Part shown: positions 10,101 through 19,010 of the stretch, piece by piece
How positions within the stretch are numbered: position 1 is the first letter of the stretch
How the letters are laid out: every line of letters starts with the position of its first letter
Source: Desulfobacteraceae bacterium 4572_130
GTDB lineage: Bacteria > Desulfobacterota > Desulfobacteria > Desulfobacterales > Desulfobacteraceae
Direction: 5' to 3'
Assembly (NCBI GenBank): GCA_002084425.1
Contig: NBLN01000005.1
Coordinates: 172,473 to 236,472, forward strand
Length of the DNA stretch: 64,000 nucleotides
Translations under genes and position numbers: made by a program
The notes under the pieces: model-generated
Databases searched by the model: none
What the model saw: the letters and a program-made list of their open reading frames with translations, nothing else
What the model was told of the DNA's origin: nothing

Positions 10101-10220
10101 AACTGTGGGGCTCAACTGATAGGGAAGTCTATTTAAACTTATAATACCAAAAATTGTTACCAGTATTACAATGGAAATTACTGTTACTGGTTTTTTTATT
10201 GATGCACTTATAAGATTCAT
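7107..10220 (-). CDS. RND-family efflux permease (AcrB-like, inner membrane)
   Basis: 1037 residues, normal length, with an N-terminal helix, two large periplasmic loops and helix bundles near 340-480 and 860-1020. It exports substrates with its fusion protein and an outer-membrane channel, using an ion gradient. Two things differ from AcrB. The helix-4 pair DD is VDSAIVVIEN here (D404-S405), and the helix-10 Lys is replaced by NN in GVVVNNAILIV. This resembles subfamilies with a single-Asp relay. The last three codons come from an R1 repeat. The fusion protein gene is 50 nt upstream; no TolC gene is present. Confidence 0.92.
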   Translation of the reverse strand: MNLISASIKKPVTVISIVILVTIFGIISLNRLPYQLSPTVVEPEITVRTTWRGATPYEVEREIVEEQENVLKSLSRLVEMESDSSNGSSNITLRFAVGTDVDNALLKVSSKLNEVSSYPEGVDKPIINATGASANPIAWAMLKIAQDNPRPIETYRTYFEEEIRQYLERIKGVADLFVGGGTRKELHIIIKPEKLAAYGLTITNLISILSRENINVSAGNLSLGRRDYRIRTKAELKTPKGLQDIVIKSTGQRRIFLRDVAQIEYGYQKKTAMIIHNHKSGIVVGFRPEHGANILELTDKIRKTVKHLNTSKLEKQGLKLVWIVDQTHYIRGAINGIKQNIIFGGILAIIVLMVFVRSFRATLIVSTAIPISVIGTFIFMEMAGRNLNVVSLAGIAFAVGMLVDSAIVVIENIDRHIKMGKNGFDAAYEGTSEVWGAILSSTLTTIAVFLPVIFLKGEAGQLFRDIAIAVVFSITLSLFVSVSVIPMFAAKLFSKVHEKTRKKENFLVKIGIYLSSIIMNFVALAIKNWKTRAITVCSLVLLAVISVIALTPKMEYLPQGNRNFVLTLIVPPPGLSYEERKEIGEIVFKKAKPYIGKQADDGTPEIMNMFYVGRTQYLFIGAMSKNWDRAGELVPFFKKIVKELPGMYGVSMQVGIFQTRLARGRTVDIDISGDDINKIVKTAGMLFGKIRGVIPNVQIRPVPSIELMYPEINIIPNRDMLRANNMNTNDLGAIIDVLMDGKDIGDFKPKGSKKIDMILKIADQDIQIPEDIFDKLIAVPTGKLVPISNLAHMEQTVGITQIRHIERNRTITLQVTPPMDIPLQEVMETIESKVITPLYEQKKFNGTKVHMSGVASKLTLIRKAMQWNFVFAALISYFLMASLFGNFVYPLVIMLTVPLAGAGGFIGLWLSNKFISAQPMDILTMLGFVILIGVVVNNAILIVHQALNNIRNEGMSPRQAVLSSTESRLRPIYMSAATSIFGMLPLVFFQGAGSELYKGLGSVILGGLAVSTIFTVFVIPSILIFVIKMEVKKKMAS

Positions 10221-10270
10221 TATTTATAATTCCAGTTTTTCAAAAAAAGCATTTTGCAACAGCTTGTTGA

Positions 10271-11368
10271 CTAATTATTTATCAGCCTAACCTGCTGATT
10301 CTCCCTTAGCCTTTCATTGCCTTTTATTACAACCTGCATTCCTTTTGAAAGCCCCTTTCCAGTGATGCCTACCATGGAAGCTTTATAACCTGTTATATTA
10401 ACCCCTAGCATTTTTACTTTTAAATCTTTAACTAGAAAAATAACATCTTTTCCATATTTTTTTATTACAGCGTCCCTGGGAACCATGAATTCTTTTCCCC
10501 TACCACTCACAGGAATATGAACAAGAACCTCCATACCTTCAATCAGATTATAATCATTTTTAATTCTTAACTTTATGGTAAAAGTTCTTGTGCTCACATC
10601 TCCACTTGGAACTATGCTTATAAAATCAGCTTTTTTTTGATGACCTTGAAATGAAATATCCAATTTAGATTCATTTTTTAAAAATTTAATATAATTCTGA
10701 GGAACGTCCACAATCACATCCATAATTTTGGTATCTGCAATAGTTGCAACTGTACCGCCCAAAGGTATCCACTCACCTTTTTCAACAAATTTTTCAATAA
10801 CAATGCCTGGAAAGGGTGTTTTAATTCTTTTTTTCTTTTTTAAAAGTAATTTTCGATCTAATGATGCTTTTAAGGCAATTGCTTGTTTTTCAACTGCCCT
10901 TTTTTTAAATAAATGATCATCAAAAATATTTTGGGAAACAGAAGCATTTTTGTAAAGAGTATCCATTCTTTCCAAATTTTTCTGTGCCATTTCAAGCTCT
11001 ACTATGACTTGTTCATAAGAAGCTTTTGCACCTTTTATTTCTGCATTTAAAAGATCAGTTTTAAGCTGTACAAGCCACTCGTTTTTTACAATTTTTTGTC
11101 CTGCCTCACAATTTGTATTTATAACTATTCCAGCAATTTCAGCAGCTACTTTTGACACATGGGAATAGTAAAAAGTTCCAACAAAATCAGCTTCACGGGC
11201 AAACTCGCCAATTGTGATTTCTGTAACAACTACAGGTGCTTGAACTTGTTTTTTCTTTTTTTTATTGTCTTTTTTTCCATCATCTGCAAAGCAAGCTGTG
11301 CTAACCAATAAAATAAAACAAGCTGACCATACAATTTTTTTCACAGCTAAAACTTTTTTATGCGTCAT
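10271..11368 (-). CDS. RND membrane-fusion protein (periplasmic adaptor)
   Basis: 365 residues from the ATG at 11368, chosen because AGGAG lies 8 nt upstream; an earlier in-frame start adds 17 residues that do not fit a signal peptide. The N-terminus is a Sec signal (VKKIVWSACFILLVSTACFA), followed by a Lys-rich stretch. A lipoyl/barrel-sandwich region (GIVINTNCEAGQKIVKNEWL ... KTPFPGIVIEKFVEKGEWI) brackets a helical hairpin, then a beta-barrel domain. It links the permease to an outer-membrane channel and is first in a two-gene operon. Confidence 0.9.
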   Translation of the reverse strand: MTHKKVLAVKKIVWSACFILLVSTACFADDGKKDNKKKKKQVQAPVVVTEITIGEFAREADFVGTFYYSHVSKVAAEIAGIVINTNCEAGQKIVKNEWLVQLKTDLLNAEIKGAKASYEQVIVELEMAQKNLERMDTLYKNASVSQNIFDDHLFKKRAVEKQAIALKASLDRKLLLKKKKRIKTPFPGIVIEKFVEKGEWIPLGGTVATIADTKIMDVIVDVPQNYIKFLKNESKLDISFQGHQKKADFISIVPSGDVSTRTFTIKLRIKNDYNLIEGMEVLVHIPVSGRGKEFMVPRDAVIKKYGKDVIFLVKDLKVKMLGVNITGYKASMVGITGKGLSKGMQVVIKGNERLRENQQVRLINN

Positions 11369-11444
11369 TTCATATTCTCCTAGTATTAAACAGTTTGCTG
11401 CATAATATATAAATACCATTTAATAACACTATAAATTATAACTA

Positions 11445-12521
11445 TCAAAGGTCTAACCAACAATCACTTTTGTTGAGTTTTTTATGAAATATTTTGTTTG
11501 CAAGAAGTTCATCTTTGGCTTGATGGTATTTAAAATATAAATTGTCATTTTTACGACCTATAATTTCAATTTTACCAGTTTTATGAGACATGACAAATCG
11601 AAATCTTTTACTAAACCCATCAAGCATTGCCCTTGTTTCTTCTATAATATTAAAGGCTTTATACAGGGAAACTTGGAAAATATTTTTTAGTTTTTTTACA
11701 GGACGACATTGAAAAACATAGTATGGTACAACACCAATTTCTGTTAGTTTATTTTGTAATTCAGCCATTACAACAGGATTGTCATTAACTCCTTTTAATA
11801 ATACAGTTTGATTATTAACTATTATATGTGCATTATTTAATTTTTTTATGGCTTTAATACTAGAAGATGTGATTTCCCTTGGATGATTAAATTGAGTTAC
11901 AATGTATAAGCGTTTTTTTTCACAGGAATATTTTCTAAATATGTTTATTAGCTCATCATCATTTGCTATTCTGTCTGGACAAACTACAGGAATTCGTGTT
12001 CCAATGCGAATAAATTTTAAATGTTGAATATTTGAAAATTTTTGTAAAATACCTGCTATTCTGTCATTTGCCAGCATCAGGGGATCACCGCCACTTAAAA
12101 GAACATTTGTAATTTCCTTATGGTCACAAATATATTTAACTACTAGCTTCCAGTCTTTTACTATTTCATCGGCAACTATACCTACTAATCTTTTTCTAAA
12201 ACAATGGCGGCAATATGCCATGCAACTGTTTGTGGTTAATATCAAAACTGTATTTGAATACTTATGTTGTAAACCACGCAATTTTGTATTTTCCTGTTCT
12301 CCACTTGTATCAAAACTTCCTTCAAATCTATTTTCTTCACTTGAAGGTATTATCATTTTACGAATGGGATCATCTAAATCATTCCAATTAATTAAATCCA
12401 TATAATATTGATTAATTAACATAGGATGGCTTTTAATAACTTTTTTAATTTTTTTTTTTTCCTGGGGAGTAAAAAGAATATATTGTTCAAGTTGTTCTAT
12501 TTTGCTTATATTATTTTTCAT
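11445..12521 (-). CDS. KamA-family radical SAM protein (lysine 2,3-aminomutase-like)
   Basis: 358 residues. The radical SAM cluster motif is CMAYCRHC (C100, C104, C107), followed by LSGGDPLM. The family uses a [4Fe-4S] cluster, SAM and PLP to move an amino group; EpmB makes beta-lysine for EF-P. The PLP-lysine motif PGGGGK is altered: the aligned stretch reads FVMSHKTGKIEI, keeping the lysine but losing most glycines. Length is between EpmB and full KamA, and the C-terminal tetramer tail is short. No epmA or efp gene is nearby, so a role as true aminomutase, EpmB, or another isomerase stays open. Confidence 0.8.
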   Translation of the reverse strand: MKNNISKIEQLEQYILFTPQEKKKIKKVIKSHPMLINQYYMDLINWNDLDDPIRKMIIPSSEENRFEGSFDTSGEQENTKLRGLQHKYSNTVLILTTNSCMAYCRHCFRKRLVGIVADEIVKDWKLVVKYICDHKEITNVLLSGGDPLMLANDRIAGILQKFSNIQHLKFIRIGTRIPVVCPDRIANDDELINIFRKYSCEKKRLYIVTQFNHPREITSSSIKAIKKLNNAHIIVNNQTVLLKGVNDNPVVMAELQNKLTEIGVVPYYVFQCRPVKKLKNIFQVSLYKAFNIIEETRAMLDGFSKRFRFVMSHKTGKIEIIGRKNDNLYFKYHQAKDELLANKIFHKKLNKSDCWLDL

Positions 12522-12841
12522 ATATTTTTAGATTTTACTTTTTCTTTGATTAATTTTTCGAATTTTTTACAGCAACAAACAATTTCAAACCAAATGTCAG
12601 CAAATATTTATATAAAAAAACCTATAACTACTTAATATTTCGTTATGAGATAGACCAAAAACTAAAAACCAGATCTGCCTCATGGCAGTTATTATAGATT
12701 TCTTATAATGTAATTTTTAGAAGTGGTTTTGGTAATTAAGACAGTCATAATTTTTTCTTTTATCCTAATGAATCTATTTGTTTTAATAACATAACAAAGA
12801 TATGATTCAGCCAGTCAAAGCATATAATCTTTACAATACTA
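12522..12841. other. Intergenic region with one R3 repeat
   Basis: Between the KamA-like gene and hutU, both on the minus strand. The part at 12611-12690 is an R3 repeat; the rest is plain AT-rich DNA. No ribosome-bound small ORF or convincing terminator is seen. Confidence 0.6.
12611..12690 (-). repeat. R3 intergenic repeat, copy 3 (reversed)
   Basis: Read on the minus strand it gives AACTGCCATGAGGCAG, then GGTTTTTAGTTTTTGG, and ends AATATTAAGTAGTTATAGG, matching the R3 copies at 3385 and 25376. The outer palindrome differs at the centre (CATGAG instead of CATAAG). Confidence 0.7.
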
Positions 12842-14875
12842 TCATTCTTGAGTTTTGCTCCTGACAAGTTTTGTTATATAATCATGGTCAGGAGTATAGG
12901 GAAGTGTAATGTGATCAGTATTTTTGTTCATTTGATTATATTTTGCTGCAACTTCAACTGCATTTTCACACCTTGCCCAAGCTCGCCTTGCAACCCCTGA
13001 CATAACATCCCAGGAAATTGCTTTTTTTATAATATCATCAATTCTTTTTGAACCATCAAGAACAAGTCCAAATCCACCATTTATAGCATTTCCTATCCCA
13101 ACTCCACCACCATTATGAAGTGCCACAAGACTCATACCCCTTGCAGCATTTCCTGCATATGAAATTGTTGCCATATCAGCCATAATATTGCTGCCATCTT
13201 TGATATTTGCTGTTTCTCTAAAAGGTGAATCTGTTCCTCCAGTATCATGGTGATCTCTTCCAAGCATTACAGCACCAATTTCTTTGTTTCTAATCATTTT
13301 ATTAAATTTTAAAGCGATTTTTACTCTTCCCAGGGCATCTTGGTAAAGTATTCTTGCCTTTGTGCCAACAACAAGTTTGTTTTTTCCGGCATTTTTAATC
13401 CAAATATAATTATCTCTATCTTGAAATCTTCCATTAATATCAATACATTCCATAGCAGCTGCATCTGTTTTTTCCAAATCTATATCTTTACCGCTTAAAC
13501 AAACCCATCTAAAGGGTCCATATCCATAATCAAAAAGAAGAGGTCCCATAATATCTTCCACATATGAAGGAAATATAAATCCTTGTCTAGTATCTTTTTT
13601 ATTCCTGCATATATCAATTTCTCCGGCATCAAACACAGCTTTCATAAAACTGTTTCCATAATCAAAAAAATATGCTCCCTTTTTAACAAGAATTTTTATT
13701 ATTTTAAAATGCTTTTTAAGTGATATATTTACAAGTTCTTTAAATTTTTCAGGATCATTTTTAAGCAAAAGAGTTCTTTTTTCAAATGTTAATCCCTGGG
13801 GACAATATCCGCCTTCATAAACCACATGGCATGAAGTTTGATCGGAAACAAGATCAATTTTTTTATTATTTTCAACTACATATAAAAGAAGATCTACAAT
13901 ATTACCGTGAAATGCCACACAGGCACCAATTCCTTTTTTAATGTATTTTTCAGCCCTAGCAAAAGTATCTTCCAGATCCTTGGCAATACATGTAACCCAT
14001 CCTTGTTCATATCTTGTTTTTATTCTTGAATAATCAACTTCTGCAATTATTCCAACGCCTCCTGCTATTTCACATGCCTTACCTTGGGCACCGCTCATAC
14101 CTCCAAGACCTGAAGATACAAAAATAACACCCTGCATATCTTTGTTTTTTGAAATGCCAAGCTTTATTCTTGCTGCATTAAGTAATGTGGAATATGTACC
14201 ATGAACAATCCCCTGGGGTCCTATATACATCCAACCCCCTGCTGTCATTTGACCATAATTTGCAACTCCAAGAGCTGCTGCTCTGTTAAAATTTTCCTGA
14301 TCATCAAAAAGTCCTGTTATCAGCCCGTTTGTAATCATTACTCTGGGGGCATAGGAAGAAGATTTAAAAAGCCCAAGACTATGCCCGGATAAAATTGATA
14401 AAGTCTGCTCTGATGTCATTATTTCAAGATATGCTTTTATAAGTCTGTACTGCATCCAATTTTGGCAGACCTGTCCTGTTTCACCATAAGTTACAAGTTC
14501 ATAGGGATATAATGCAGTATCAAAATCAAGATTATTATCAATCATTACTTGAAAGGCTCTTCCTTCAATGCATTTACCTTTATAGGATTCAATGGAAAGT
14601 CCTTTTATTCTGCCACGGGGACGAAACCTATATCCATAAATTCTACCCATTGTTTCAAGTTCCTGCATAAATTCAGATGCAAGTTCTTTATGCCATTTTT
14701 CCGGAATATAGCGCAGGGCATTTTTTAAAGCCAAAATTTTATCATCTTCACTAAGAACAGAATATCGCTTTGGTGCTCTTCTTATCTGAGGTTCAAATTT
14801 TTGTAATTCAGGTAGTTTAGTAAAAATATCGTCTAATTTTATAACCATATTTTTAGATATTTCCAAATTGTTCAT
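12842..14875 (-). CDS. hutU: Urocanate hydratase (urocanase), long form
   Basis: 677 residues from the ATG at 14875, which has GGAG 8 nt upstream; an upstream GTG lacks any ribosome site. It hydrates urocanate to imidazolone propionate in histidine breakdown with bound NAD+. The NAD region SSGLGGMSGAQGKACEIAGG and the late motif GRDHHDTGGTDSPFRET are intact. About 677 residues matches the longer urocanase form known from animals and some bacteria, not the ~555-residue form common in proteobacteria. Its partner gene hutH, 16 kb away, is broken. Confidence 0.93.
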   Translation of the reverse strand: MNNLEISKNMVIKLDDIFTKLPELQKFEPQIRRAPKRYSVLSEDDKILALKNALRYIPEKWHKELASEFMQELETMGRIYGYRFRPRGRIKGLSIESYKGKCIEGRAFQVMIDNNLDFDTALYPYELVTYGETGQVCQNWMQYRLIKAYLEIMTSEQTLSILSGHSLGLFKSSSYAPRVMITNGLITGLFDDQENFNRAAALGVANYGQMTAGGWMYIGPQGIVHGTYSTLLNAARIKLGISKNKDMQGVIFVSSGLGGMSGAQGKACEIAGGVGIIAEVDYSRIKTRYEQGWVTCIAKDLEDTFARAEKYIKKGIGACVAFHGNIVDLLLYVVENNKKIDLVSDQTSCHVVYEGGYCPQGLTFEKRTLLLKNDPEKFKELVNISLKKHFKIIKILVKKGAYFFDYGNSFMKAVFDAGEIDICRNKKDTRQGFIFPSYVEDIMGPLLFDYGYGPFRWVCLSGKDIDLEKTDAAAMECIDINGRFQDRDNYIWIKNAGKNKLVVGTKARILYQDALGRVKIALKFNKMIRNKEIGAVMLGRDHHDTGGTDSPFRETANIKDGSNIMADMATISYAGNAARGMSLVALHNGGGVGIGNAINGGFGLVLDGSKRIDDIIKKAISWDVMSGVARRAWARCENAVEVAAKYNQMNKNTDHITLPYTPDHDYITKLVRSKTQE

Positions 14876-15153
14876 ATCTTTTTCTCCAAAAAAATATTTT
14901 AGATTTTTCACAATATATTCTATATTTTAAAACACATATTAAATTTCATCTAATGTATCTATACAAATGAGAGCTTTGTACAATTGTTCTATTTTGTTCA
15001 AATTTCATGATGAAAAGTTTTTTTATATTAGAATTAAAAATTAAAAAATGCCTAAAAAAATGTCGGGAATTAATACTTTAGGGTGGGAAAAATGAGTTGA
15101 ATATTTCTTTATGCAAAAAAAGAGTTTATTATGGTAACAATATGTAGATTACA

Positions 15154-16542
15154 TTATGATTGATAATATGATTCTTCCTCTGTAGCAAGTTCCTCAAAAC
15201 GTGTATATGCCCCAAGAAAAGTCATGTATGCTGTTCCAACAGAACCATTTCTATTTTTTGCAATAATTATTTCAGCTTTGCCTTTATTGGGATTATCTTC
15301 TTCTTTATTATATATTTCATCACGATAAATAAAACCAACAATATCTGCATCCTGCTCCAAAGCTCCTGATTCTCTAAGGTCAGAAAGAACAGGTCTTTTC
15401 TCACTACGTTGCTCTAACATACGATTAAGTTGAGAAATAGCAATCACAGGTATGTCAAGCTCTTTTGCAAGAATTTTAAGTGATCTTGATATGTCTGCAA
15501 TTTCAAGGTCACGACGATCTGTTTTAAATGGAGCTCGCATAAGCTGGATGTAATCTATTATAACAAGACCAACTCCATGATCCATTTTTAATCGTCTTAA
15601 TTTTGCTCTTATTTCCATGACTGAAATATTAGGTGAATCATCAATAAAAAGCGGAGCTTTATTAAGAGAACTTGCCGCATCAGTTGCATTCTGCCAATCT
15701 CCACGACTTATAAAACCTGTTTTAAGCCTATTAGAATCTATTTTTGCTTCAGAGGTAAGAATACGCATTGAAAGTTGTTCCTTGGACATTTCAAGGGAAA
15801 ATACAGCAACAGGCACTTTTTCTTCCATAGTGACATTTCTTGCTATATTTAAAGCAAAAGCTGTTTTTCCCATGCTAGGGCGTGCTGCAATGATAATAAG
15901 ATCTGATTTCTGTAACCCTGAAGTAAAAGAATCAAATTTAGCATATCCAGATGAAAGACCTAGAAGACCTTTTTGTTTCCCATGCCTTTCCTCAAGTGTA
16001 TCAATGTTGATTTCTATCAGGTCATTAATTTGGGAAAAAGACTGCCCTTTTTTTGATTTTGATATATTAAATATAGAGTTTTCAGCAAAATCAATAATTT
16101 CTTCAAAATCACCACGATCTTTAAGGCATTTCTCAACAATGGCTGATGCACTTGTAATAAGTGTTCTTAAAGATGATTTACCTTTTATTATTTTTGCATA
16201 ATGAACAGCATTTACAGCTACTGGAGATGCATCTGCAATTGATGCTAGAAATACAGGTCCACCAATATTTTCAAGTTCTTCATTTTCTTTTAGCCTAGCA
16301 GCAACTGTTACAAGATCAGCTGGTTCATTTTTTGTAAAAAGTTCAACGATAGCCTTAAATATTTTTTGGTGAGCTGTTTTGTAAAAATCTTCTGGGGTAA
16401 GTATATCAATAATATCAAGTAAATAGTCGTTATCAATAAAAATTGCACTTATAACTGATTCTTCAGCATCAATATCATTAGGAGAAACTTTATTTAAAAG
16501 TGGATCTTTTATCACTTGTTTTTTTTGTATAGTTTTTATCAT
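15154..16542 (-). CDS. dnaB: Replicative DNA helicase DnaB
   Basis: 462 residues from the ATG at 16542; a TTG five codons earlier is possible. The N-terminal DnaG-interaction domain (about 15-115) is followed by a RecA-fold motor with Walker A ARPSMGKTA, Walker B GLVIIDYIQLM, and the DnaB motifs SQLNRMLEQRSEKRP and GALEQDAD. It unwinds DNA ahead of the replisome as a hexamer. It is last in the S6-S18-DUF2232-L9-DnaB cluster. No intein is present. Confidence 0.96.
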   Translation of the reverse strand: MIKTIQKKQVIKDPLLNKVSPNDIDAEESVISAIFIDNDYLLDIIDILTPEDFYKTAHQKIFKAIVELFTKNEPADLVTVAARLKENEELENIGGPVFLASIADASPVAVNAVHYAKIIKGKSSLRTLITSASAIVEKCLKDRGDFEEIIDFAENSIFNISKSKKGQSFSQINDLIEINIDTLEERHGKQKGLLGLSSGYAKFDSFTSGLQKSDLIIIAARPSMGKTAFALNIARNVTMEEKVPVAVFSLEMSKEQLSMRILTSEAKIDSNRLKTGFISRGDWQNATDAASSLNKAPLFIDDSPNISVMEIRAKLRRLKMDHGVGLVIIDYIQLMRAPFKTDRRDLEIADISRSLKILAKELDIPVIAISQLNRMLEQRSEKRPVLSDLRESGALEQDADIVGFIYRDEIYNKEEDNPNKGKAEIIIAKNRNGSVGTAYMTFLGAYTRFEELATEEESYYQS

Positions 16543-16562
16543 AAAATTTATTAACAAATCAT

Positions 16563-16621
16563 AATGGTATTATAAAAACTCTCCATATAGTTATACAAAA
16601 AGCCTATATGCCTAAGTAAAA
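16563..16621. repeat. R1 element, copy F (internally deleted)
   Basis: Begins AATGGTATTATAAAAACTCTCC and ends GCCTATATGCCTAAGTAAAAA, i.e. both outer arms of R1 without the central hairpin. It lies 20 nt upstream of dnaB and 119 nt beyond the rplI stop. A short piece shared with R3 ends (ATAACTACTTAATATT) is at 16722-16738. Confidence 0.6.
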
Positions 16622-16739
16622 ACAGCAGAATCATCAGCTAAATATCAAACAACCAAACTCTCATATCCAATTCAGGAATAAAAAATTTGAATTATATATT
16701 ATTTATTTTTATATGAAAGAATAACTACTTAATATTCTT

Positions 16740-17198
16740 TTATTCTTCATTCTTTTTTTCAGGAACAACTATAACTGTAATCTCAGGCTCAACATCTTTA
16801 TAAAGACGTATTCCAACTTTGTAATCCCCAATTTCTTTTATTGGCTCTGATAAAAGTATTGCTCTTCGTTCAATTTTAATATTCTGTTTGTTAAGAGCTG
16901 TTTTTATATCATGAGTTTTTATAGACCCATAAAGTTTATTCTCATCATATGCTTTTGCCTGAATAGTACATTTAACATCTTTAAGCCTTTCTGCCATTTC
17001 CTCAGCTATTTTTTTCTCTTTGATGATTTGGATTTCAAATTTGGCTTTTGCCTGTTCAATTATTTTTCTATTTTGCGGGGTTGCTTTAATAGCTTTCCCC
17101 TGTGGAAAAAGATAATTACGTGCGTAACCTGATGCAACATTACACTCTGATCCTACTATTCCTAGCGTATCAATTGTTTCTTTTAATATTATTTTCAT
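16740..17198 (-). CDS. rplI: 50S ribosomal protein L9
   Basis: 152 residues, normal length. The N-terminal motif MKIILKETIDTLGIVGSE, then VASGYARNYLFPQGKAI, matches L9. A long central helix and a C-terminal rRNA-binding domain follow. It binds 23S rRNA. A GGGGG-rich ribosome site precedes the ATG. Confidence 0.97.
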   Translation of the reverse strand: MKIILKETIDTLGIVGSECNVASGYARNYLFPQGKAIKATPQNRKIIEQAKAKFEIQIIKEKKIAEEMAERLKDVKCTIQAKAYDENKLYGSIKTHDIKTALNKQNIKIERRAILLSEPIKEIGDYKVGIRLYKDVEPEITVIVVPEKKNEE

Positions 17199-17269
17199 TG
17201 TAACCCCCGAACCCTAGTATTTTTATACTAAATTTATATGAAAAAACATAACTACTTAATATTATTTTT

Positions 17270-18232
17270 TTAATTTTGTTTAGTGTCATTTAAAATCTTA
17301 AGCTTTCTAAAATCAAACCAAGTATCAAAAAAACCTAATCCAACAATAAAAAATAAAAATATCTGTTGAATTGCGATAAGAGTATATATAAAAAATCTTA
17401 ATATTACAGGAAATCTCTTTTTCTCAAAAAAAAATGACACAATAGCTATGCCTTGAAAAAAATATACTGGTATAAGTACAATAATAAAATTTAATCCTAT
17501 AATTTTTAAATTTTTTACAGGAATAAAAACTATTAAACATAGTATAATAACAATCCATACAAGTTGTTCAGGAGCTTTCCATTTATTAAGTTTTTCAAAT
17601 CTTTGAATAAAGATCCCTTTTTTTACCATAATTGTTTTGATAAAAAGAATATTTATCCATGTTACAAGTATTAATATAATTGCAACTAATGATGGCATAA
17701 TTCTTACTAGGACATATTGAATAGCCTCAATTGATTTGGATATTATCTCAATATCTTTTTGTGCTACTCCAATTAATGGATAAAGCTTTAAGCTCATTTC
17801 AAGATTAGCTGCGACATATTTTGATATTATTGATATAATTTCCTGATCAGAAATAAATGCATAGAAAAAAAAAAATCCAGTATATACACTAATAGTTGAA
17901 AGGCATGTGTATATACCTGTTTTTTCGATAGAAAGTGGTTTTTCTATATATTCTCCCAGCAAAAAACCAGTAAGAAGCAGGCAACTATAAAAAAGAATAT
18001 CAAGTGATATCCCACCTATAATAGCAATTATAATGCTAAGAACTAAAATCATTATAAAAGCACCCATTTTTCTACCAAGCTTAAGCCTATAAAAAAGAAT
18101 TGGCATAGGAAATAAAACTATAAGGATAACCCCAGACAAAGGTATATACAATATACCTAAAAATATTAGAATAGGGATAGCTATCCCCATAGCTGTATCT
18201 TTTAAGAAATTGTATTGTGTTGTTTTACGCAT
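17270..18232 (-). CDS. DUF2232 / YybS-like polytopic membrane protein
   Basis: 320 residues from the ATG at 18232. About eight hydrophobic segments and no soluble domain. A DUF2232 gene between rpsR and rplI is a conserved arrangement in this phylum; the family's role is unknown, and transport of a small molecule is a guess. Its codon use and AT content match its neighbours. Confidence 0.75.
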   Translation of the reverse strand: MRKTTQYNFLKDTAMGIAIPILIFLGILYIPLSGVILIVLFPMPILFYRLKLGRKMGAFIMILVLSIIIAIIGGISLDILFYSCLLLTGFLLGEYIEKPLSIEKTGIYTCLSTISVYTGFFFFYAFISDQEIISIISKYVAANLEMSLKLYPLIGVAQKDIEIISKSIEAIQYVLVRIMPSLVAIILILVTWINILFIKTIMVKKGIFIQRFEKLNKWKAPEQLVWIVIILCLIVFIPVKNLKIIGLNFIIVLIPVYFFQGIAIVSFFFEKKRFPVILRFFIYTLIAIQQIFLFFIVGLGFFDTWFDFRKLKILNDTKQN

Positions 18233-18343
18233 CAATTTTTTTATTATATTAAATTTAATTAACTCGTAAAATTTTATATGCTAGTATCCTAGCATTTTTT
18301 TGAGTACAGGAGCTTGTTCTGACTATTTTTAAAATTAATTATA

Positions 18344-18595
18344 CTAACGAATTTTTCCAACATAAGGAAGAAAAGCTATTGTACGAGCTTGTTTAATAGC
18401 ATTTGCAAGTATTCGTTGATGTTTAGCGCATGCACCTGTTACTCTTCTAGGAATTATTTTTCCTCTTTCAGTAATAAATGATCTTAAAGATCTGCTATCT
18501 TTATAATTTATTTCAAGAGAATTATCCGCACAAAATTTACATACCTTACGACGCTGAAAAAATCTTTTTTTTTTATTTTTTTTTTGAAACGCCAT
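18344..18595 (-). CDS. rpsR: 30S ribosomal protein S18
   Basis: 83 residues. The motif [21 protein letters not shown] and the basic [14 protein letters not shown]-terminus identify S18. C18 and C21 form a CxxC pair that could bind zinc, as in C+ paralogs. It is 1 nt downstream of rpsF, whose end carries its ribosome site. Confidence 0.97.
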   Translation of the reverse strand: MAFQKKNKKKRFFQRRKVCKFCADNSLEINYKDSRSLRSFITERGKIIPRRVTGACAKHQRILANAIKQARTIAFLPYVGKIR

Positions 18596-18596
18596 T

Positions 18597-19010
18597 TTAT
18601 TCCTCCTTGTCTTTAGAGATAGAAGTCTTTTTTTTTTCCTGATGTTCTAGCTCTAGAGCAGCTGCCTCATCTTTAGCTGCAATTTCTGCTGTTATCTCTT
18701 CATGTAATGTTTCAGGGTCAACATTTTTTTCAAGAAGGATTGTCATAAATTTAAGAATTTTATCATCAATTCGAAAATTTCTTTCAAGCTCTGTAACAAG
18801 AGCTCCTGTTCCGCCATATGTAATGCATACATAATAACCATGCATTTTTTTGTTGATTGTATAGGCAAGCTTTTTATTACCCCACTCATCAAATTCTACA
18901 AGAATTCCATTTTCTTTTGCAATGAGTCTTATAAATTTATCAAACAAGCCTTTGCGATCTTTTTCATTAATATCAGAATCTGCAATAAAAATAGTTTCAT
19001 ATCTTCTCAT
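18597..19010 (-). CDS. rpsF: 30S ribosomal protein S6
   Basis: 137 residues. It starts [13 protein letters not shown], with the S6 fold up to about residue 100, and ends in a charged extension ([12 protein letters not shown]) longer than in E. coli. It pairs with S18 on the small subunit. AAGGAG precedes the ATG. It is the first gene of its operon, so a promoter should lie at 19020-19140, but I see no clear -35/-10 pair. Confidence 0.97.
   Translation of the reverse strand: MRRYETIFIADSDINEKDRKGLFDKFIRLIAKENGILVEFDEWGNKKLAYTINKKMHGYYVCITYGGTGALVTELERNFRIDDKILKFMTILLEKNVDPETLHEEITAEIAAKDEAAALELEHQEKKKTSISKDKEE

Noticed and set aside
15617..16201. 194-codon plus-strand frame inside dnaB
   Set aside because: Shadow of dnaB on the other strand; no conserved motif and no start signal.
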